Assembly (NCBI RefSeq): GCF_003855095.1
Contig: NZ_CP033972.1
Coordinates: 2,046,001 to 2,110,000, forward strand
DNA: 64,000 nucleotides
Direction: 5' to 3'
From: Gordonia insulae
Lineage (GTDB): Bacteria; Actinomycetota; Actinomycetes; Mycobacteriales; Mycobacteriaceae
The stretch's first letter is position 1. Each line of letters opens with the position of its first letter. Below the pieces are notes generated by a model that did no database searches, had not been told where the DNA came from, and saw nothing but the letters and a program-made list of their open reading frames with translations. Positions 62,239 through 64,000 of the stretch are shown piece after piece. The position numbers were made by a program, and so were the translations under genes.

Positions 62239-63416
62239 GCGGAGGCCTCCCACCAGGACGGGTCGTCGAGCCCGCTCCCGGTCCGATGCACCAGATCGAT
62301 CGCACCGCCGGGTGGCGGCACCATCACCGTGGCGGAGTTCGCGGCGGCCGCGGGCAGCAGGCGGGCGATCGGATCGCCCCAGGTATGACGCGCCAGGTTG
62401 AAGGTGCCCCAATGGATCGGGATCATCACCGCGTCCCGGTTGTGGTCCCGGGTGAGCATCCGATGGATGGCGACCGCCTCTTCCGGGTCGACGTGCACGT
62501 CCGGCCAGGCGACGTCGTAGGCCCCGACGGCGACGAGGGTGAGGTCCACCGAACCGAGTCGGCCGCCGACATCGTCGAACCGTTCGGAGAAGCCGGTGTC
62601 GCCGGAGAAGAACATCCGGCGCGACGGCCCCGCCACCACCCAGCTCGCCCACAGTGCCAGGTTGCGGGTCAGCGAGCGTCCGGAGAAATGCCGCGCGGGG
62701 CAGCAGGTGAACGTGAAGTCGGAGTCCCCGATGGTGACCGTGCACTCCCCCCACCAGTCGGCCTGCGCAATGCGATCCGGTGCGATCCCCCATGCCTCCA
62801 GATGCGCACCGACGCCGATCGGCGCGACGAAACGCACCTGCGGCTGCCGGATGGAGAGGGCGACGACGGTCTCCATGTCCAGATGGTCGTAGTGATCGTG
62901 GCTGATCAGCACCACGTCGATCGGGGGCAGGTCATCGACCGTGACCGGCGCGCGGTGCATGCGGGCCGGACCGACGAGCGTCGACGGCGAACACCGATTG
63001 CTGAAGACCGGATCGGTGAGGATGCGGGCGCCGTCGAGTTCGACGAGGACGGTCGCATGTCCGAGCCAGGTGACTCCCAGCTCACCGGCCTCCTCGCCGA
63101 ACTCGGGCGTCAGAACGGGGATCGGACGCCGCGGCCGGCCGGGACGTCGGGCCATGTCGACGACCATCCGGAAGTCGGCGTCGACCGCGGTCGCGGCCGG
63201 CTCGACATTGCGGAACACACCGCCCGCGAGATTCGGGGAACCGGCTGTGTGCTGCCGGATCTCATCGCTGGAGGCACCCAGGGCGCGCGCCGCCGGGAAT
63301 CCGCGGCGGGCCAGCCCGGCCGTCACCGAGTCGGCGGCCGAGAGTCCGGCCACCGAGAGCGTCGACGCGGCCCGCTGAGCCAGCTGTACACCCGTCCTGC
63401 CGATCGTCGAGGTCAC
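62235..63416 (-). CDS. Metallo-beta-lactamase-fold hydrolase (Rv0906-like)
   Basis: A 393-residue MBL-fold protein. An N-terminal segment of about 100 residues is followed by [21 protein letters not shown], the zinc motif [15 protein letters not shown], and later histidines in [11 protein letters not shown] and [12 protein letters not shown], with the aspartate in [10 protein letters not shown]. This is the N-acyl-phosphatidylethanolamine phospholipase D-like branch of the family, in line with a lipid or nucleotide substrate, but the substrate is unknown. It is coupled to ctpE and is the M. tuberculosis Rv0906 counterpart by order. The start is GTG 63416. Confidence 0.88.
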   Translation of the reverse strand: MTSTIGRTGVQLAQRAASTLSVAGLSAADSVTAGLARRGFPAARALGASSDEIRQHTAGSPNLAGGVFRNVEPAATAVDADFRMVVDMARRPGRPRRPIPVLTPEFGEEAGELGVTWLGHATVLVELDGARILTDPVFSNRCSPSTLVGPARMHRAPVTVDDLPPIDVVLISHDHYDHLDMETVVALSIRQPQVRFVAPIGVGAHLEAWGIAPDRIAQADWWGECTVTIGDSDFTFTCCPARHFSGRSLTRNLALWASWVVAGPSRRMFFSGDTGFSERFDDVGGRLGSVDLTLVAVGAYDVAWPDVHVDPEEAVAIHRMLTRDHNRDAVMIPIHWGTFNLARHTWGDPIARLLPAAAANSATVMVPPPGGAIDLVHRTGSGLDDPSWWEASA

Positions 63417-63607
63417 GGATCACAGAGTAGTGCGGTCCGGCGACAGAGCGTGGGGCTTGGGGCCGTGTCGCCGCCCGCACCGGCCGCGCCGATCGGTTGC
63501 GGCGATCTCGCATACCGCGCCCGACATGCACTGATAGGCTTCGGCGAACATGTTTCACCGCACATGTGCAGGTCACGTGTGGGCACGGGGGTTTCTCGTT
63601 GGCAAGA

Positions 63608-64000
63608 ATGTCTGTCGATCAGCGCCGTACGGCGCTGATCGAAGCTGCGTACCGCGTGATCGCCGATCACGGGGTCGAAGGCGCGACGACGCGGCGGATC
63701 TGCGCGCATGCGAACATGCCGCTCGCCAGTTTCCATTACGCGTTCGACAGCCGCACCGCACTGTTGTGCGCGGTGATGGAGACGGCGGTGCCGTCGGACA
63801 TCAACCGCATGCTCGAGTCGATCCTGCCGATGATCGTCGACGAGGGTACGGGCCGCGAGGCGATGCAGAAGAACATGCGGTCGCAGATCGAGGCGTTCTA
63901 CACACTGCTCAAGGCCGATCCGGGCCGTATGCAGGCGACCATTTCGCTGGGTATCTACGCGCACAACCACGCCGAGCTGCAGAAGGTCGGCAAGAAGATG
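63608..64000 (+). CDS. TetR-family regulator, 3' end cut by the window
   Basis: 131 codons are visible to the right edge. MSVDQRRTALIEAAYRVIADHGVEGATTRRICAHANMPLASFHYAFDSRTALLCAVME is a complete TetR helix-turn-helix domain. The ligand-binding part begins but is truncated. The upstream gap of 191 bp from the MBL gene has an ACATGT/CACATGTG pair (63548-63553, 63561-63568) that might be an operator, though the evidence is slight. Confidence 0.85.
   Translation, partial: MSVDQRRTALIEAAYRVIADHGVEGATTRRICAHANMPLASFHYAFDSRTALLCAVMETAVPSDINRMLESILPMIVDEGTGREAMQKNMRSQIEAFYTLLKADPGRMQATISLGIYAHNHAELQKVGKKM

Overview
The window is high-GC actinobacterial chromosome, most likely Gordonia or a close mycolic-acid-containing relative. 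The protein families, GTG starts, ATGA gene overlaps and two blocks with Mycobacterium tuberculosis gene order support this: chorismate mutase/pgi/SDR/Fpg-like resembles Rv0948c-Rv0944, and MBL/ctpE/antitoxin/toxin resembles Rv0906-Rv0910. About 60 protein genes and one tRNA-Arg(CCT) are supported. No phage, insertion sequence, rRNA or CRISPR array was seen. Identifications come from reading motifs and remembered family features, not from searches.

Left part (1-16 kb): a truncated membrane protein, an AroQ-type chorismate mutase, pgi, a secreted lipoprotein and an SDR. Then comes a tight minus-strand operon (8928 to 4462) of a ThDP enzyme, an SRPBCC protein, a KAS III-like protein with an altered active site and a HisC-like aminotransferase. 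Every junction is a 4-bp ATGA overlap, and it looks like a small-molecule pathway I cannot name. A histidine kinase (+) and an OmpR-type regulator (-) sit tail to tail beside it. Next are an Fpg/Nei-like glycosylase, CysQ, CobF, an SDR, a sunset-domain-like membrane protein and the tRNA.

Middle (16-36 kb): a DsbA/VKOR disulfide pair, an acyltransferase-3 protein, an MFS exporter translationally coupled to an ArsR-rhodanese regulator, a nitroreductase, a MarR regulator divergent from a FUSC exporter with a perfect palindrome between them, and gamma-glutamyltransferase. A type III glutamine synthetase follows, preceded by a GlnR-like box. Then come the proline catabolic locus (PucR-type regulator, pruA, proline dehydrogenase), a MOSC protein, three tandem 17-bp repeats, an orphan AAA+ ATPase and an LLM oxidoreductase.

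Aromatic block (36.7-53.5 kb): lysR-catB-catC-catA diverges from benA-benB-benCD. The last ben gene fuses the BenC reductase, an FCD ligand-binding domain without HTH, and the BenD dehydrogenase. pcaF-pcaD-pcaI-pcaJ with a divergent LysR completes benzoate to catechol to muconate to 3-oxoadipate to succinyl-CoA plus acetyl-CoA. A cold-shock gene, a large LuxR-family ATPase regulator and a GIY-YIG gene surrounded by a short repeat family lie between the two halves.

Right part (53.5-64 kb): a flavinylation operon (FMN-binding lipoprotein, ApbE, RnfD/NqrB-like membrane domain fused to a ferredoxin reductase), a vWA/solute-binding-like membrane protein, an Rv0910-type toxin and MT0933-type antitoxin separated by an opposite-strand 3-methyladenine glycosylase, a CtpE-like P-type ATPase coupled to an MBL-fold hydrolase, and a truncated TetR regulator.
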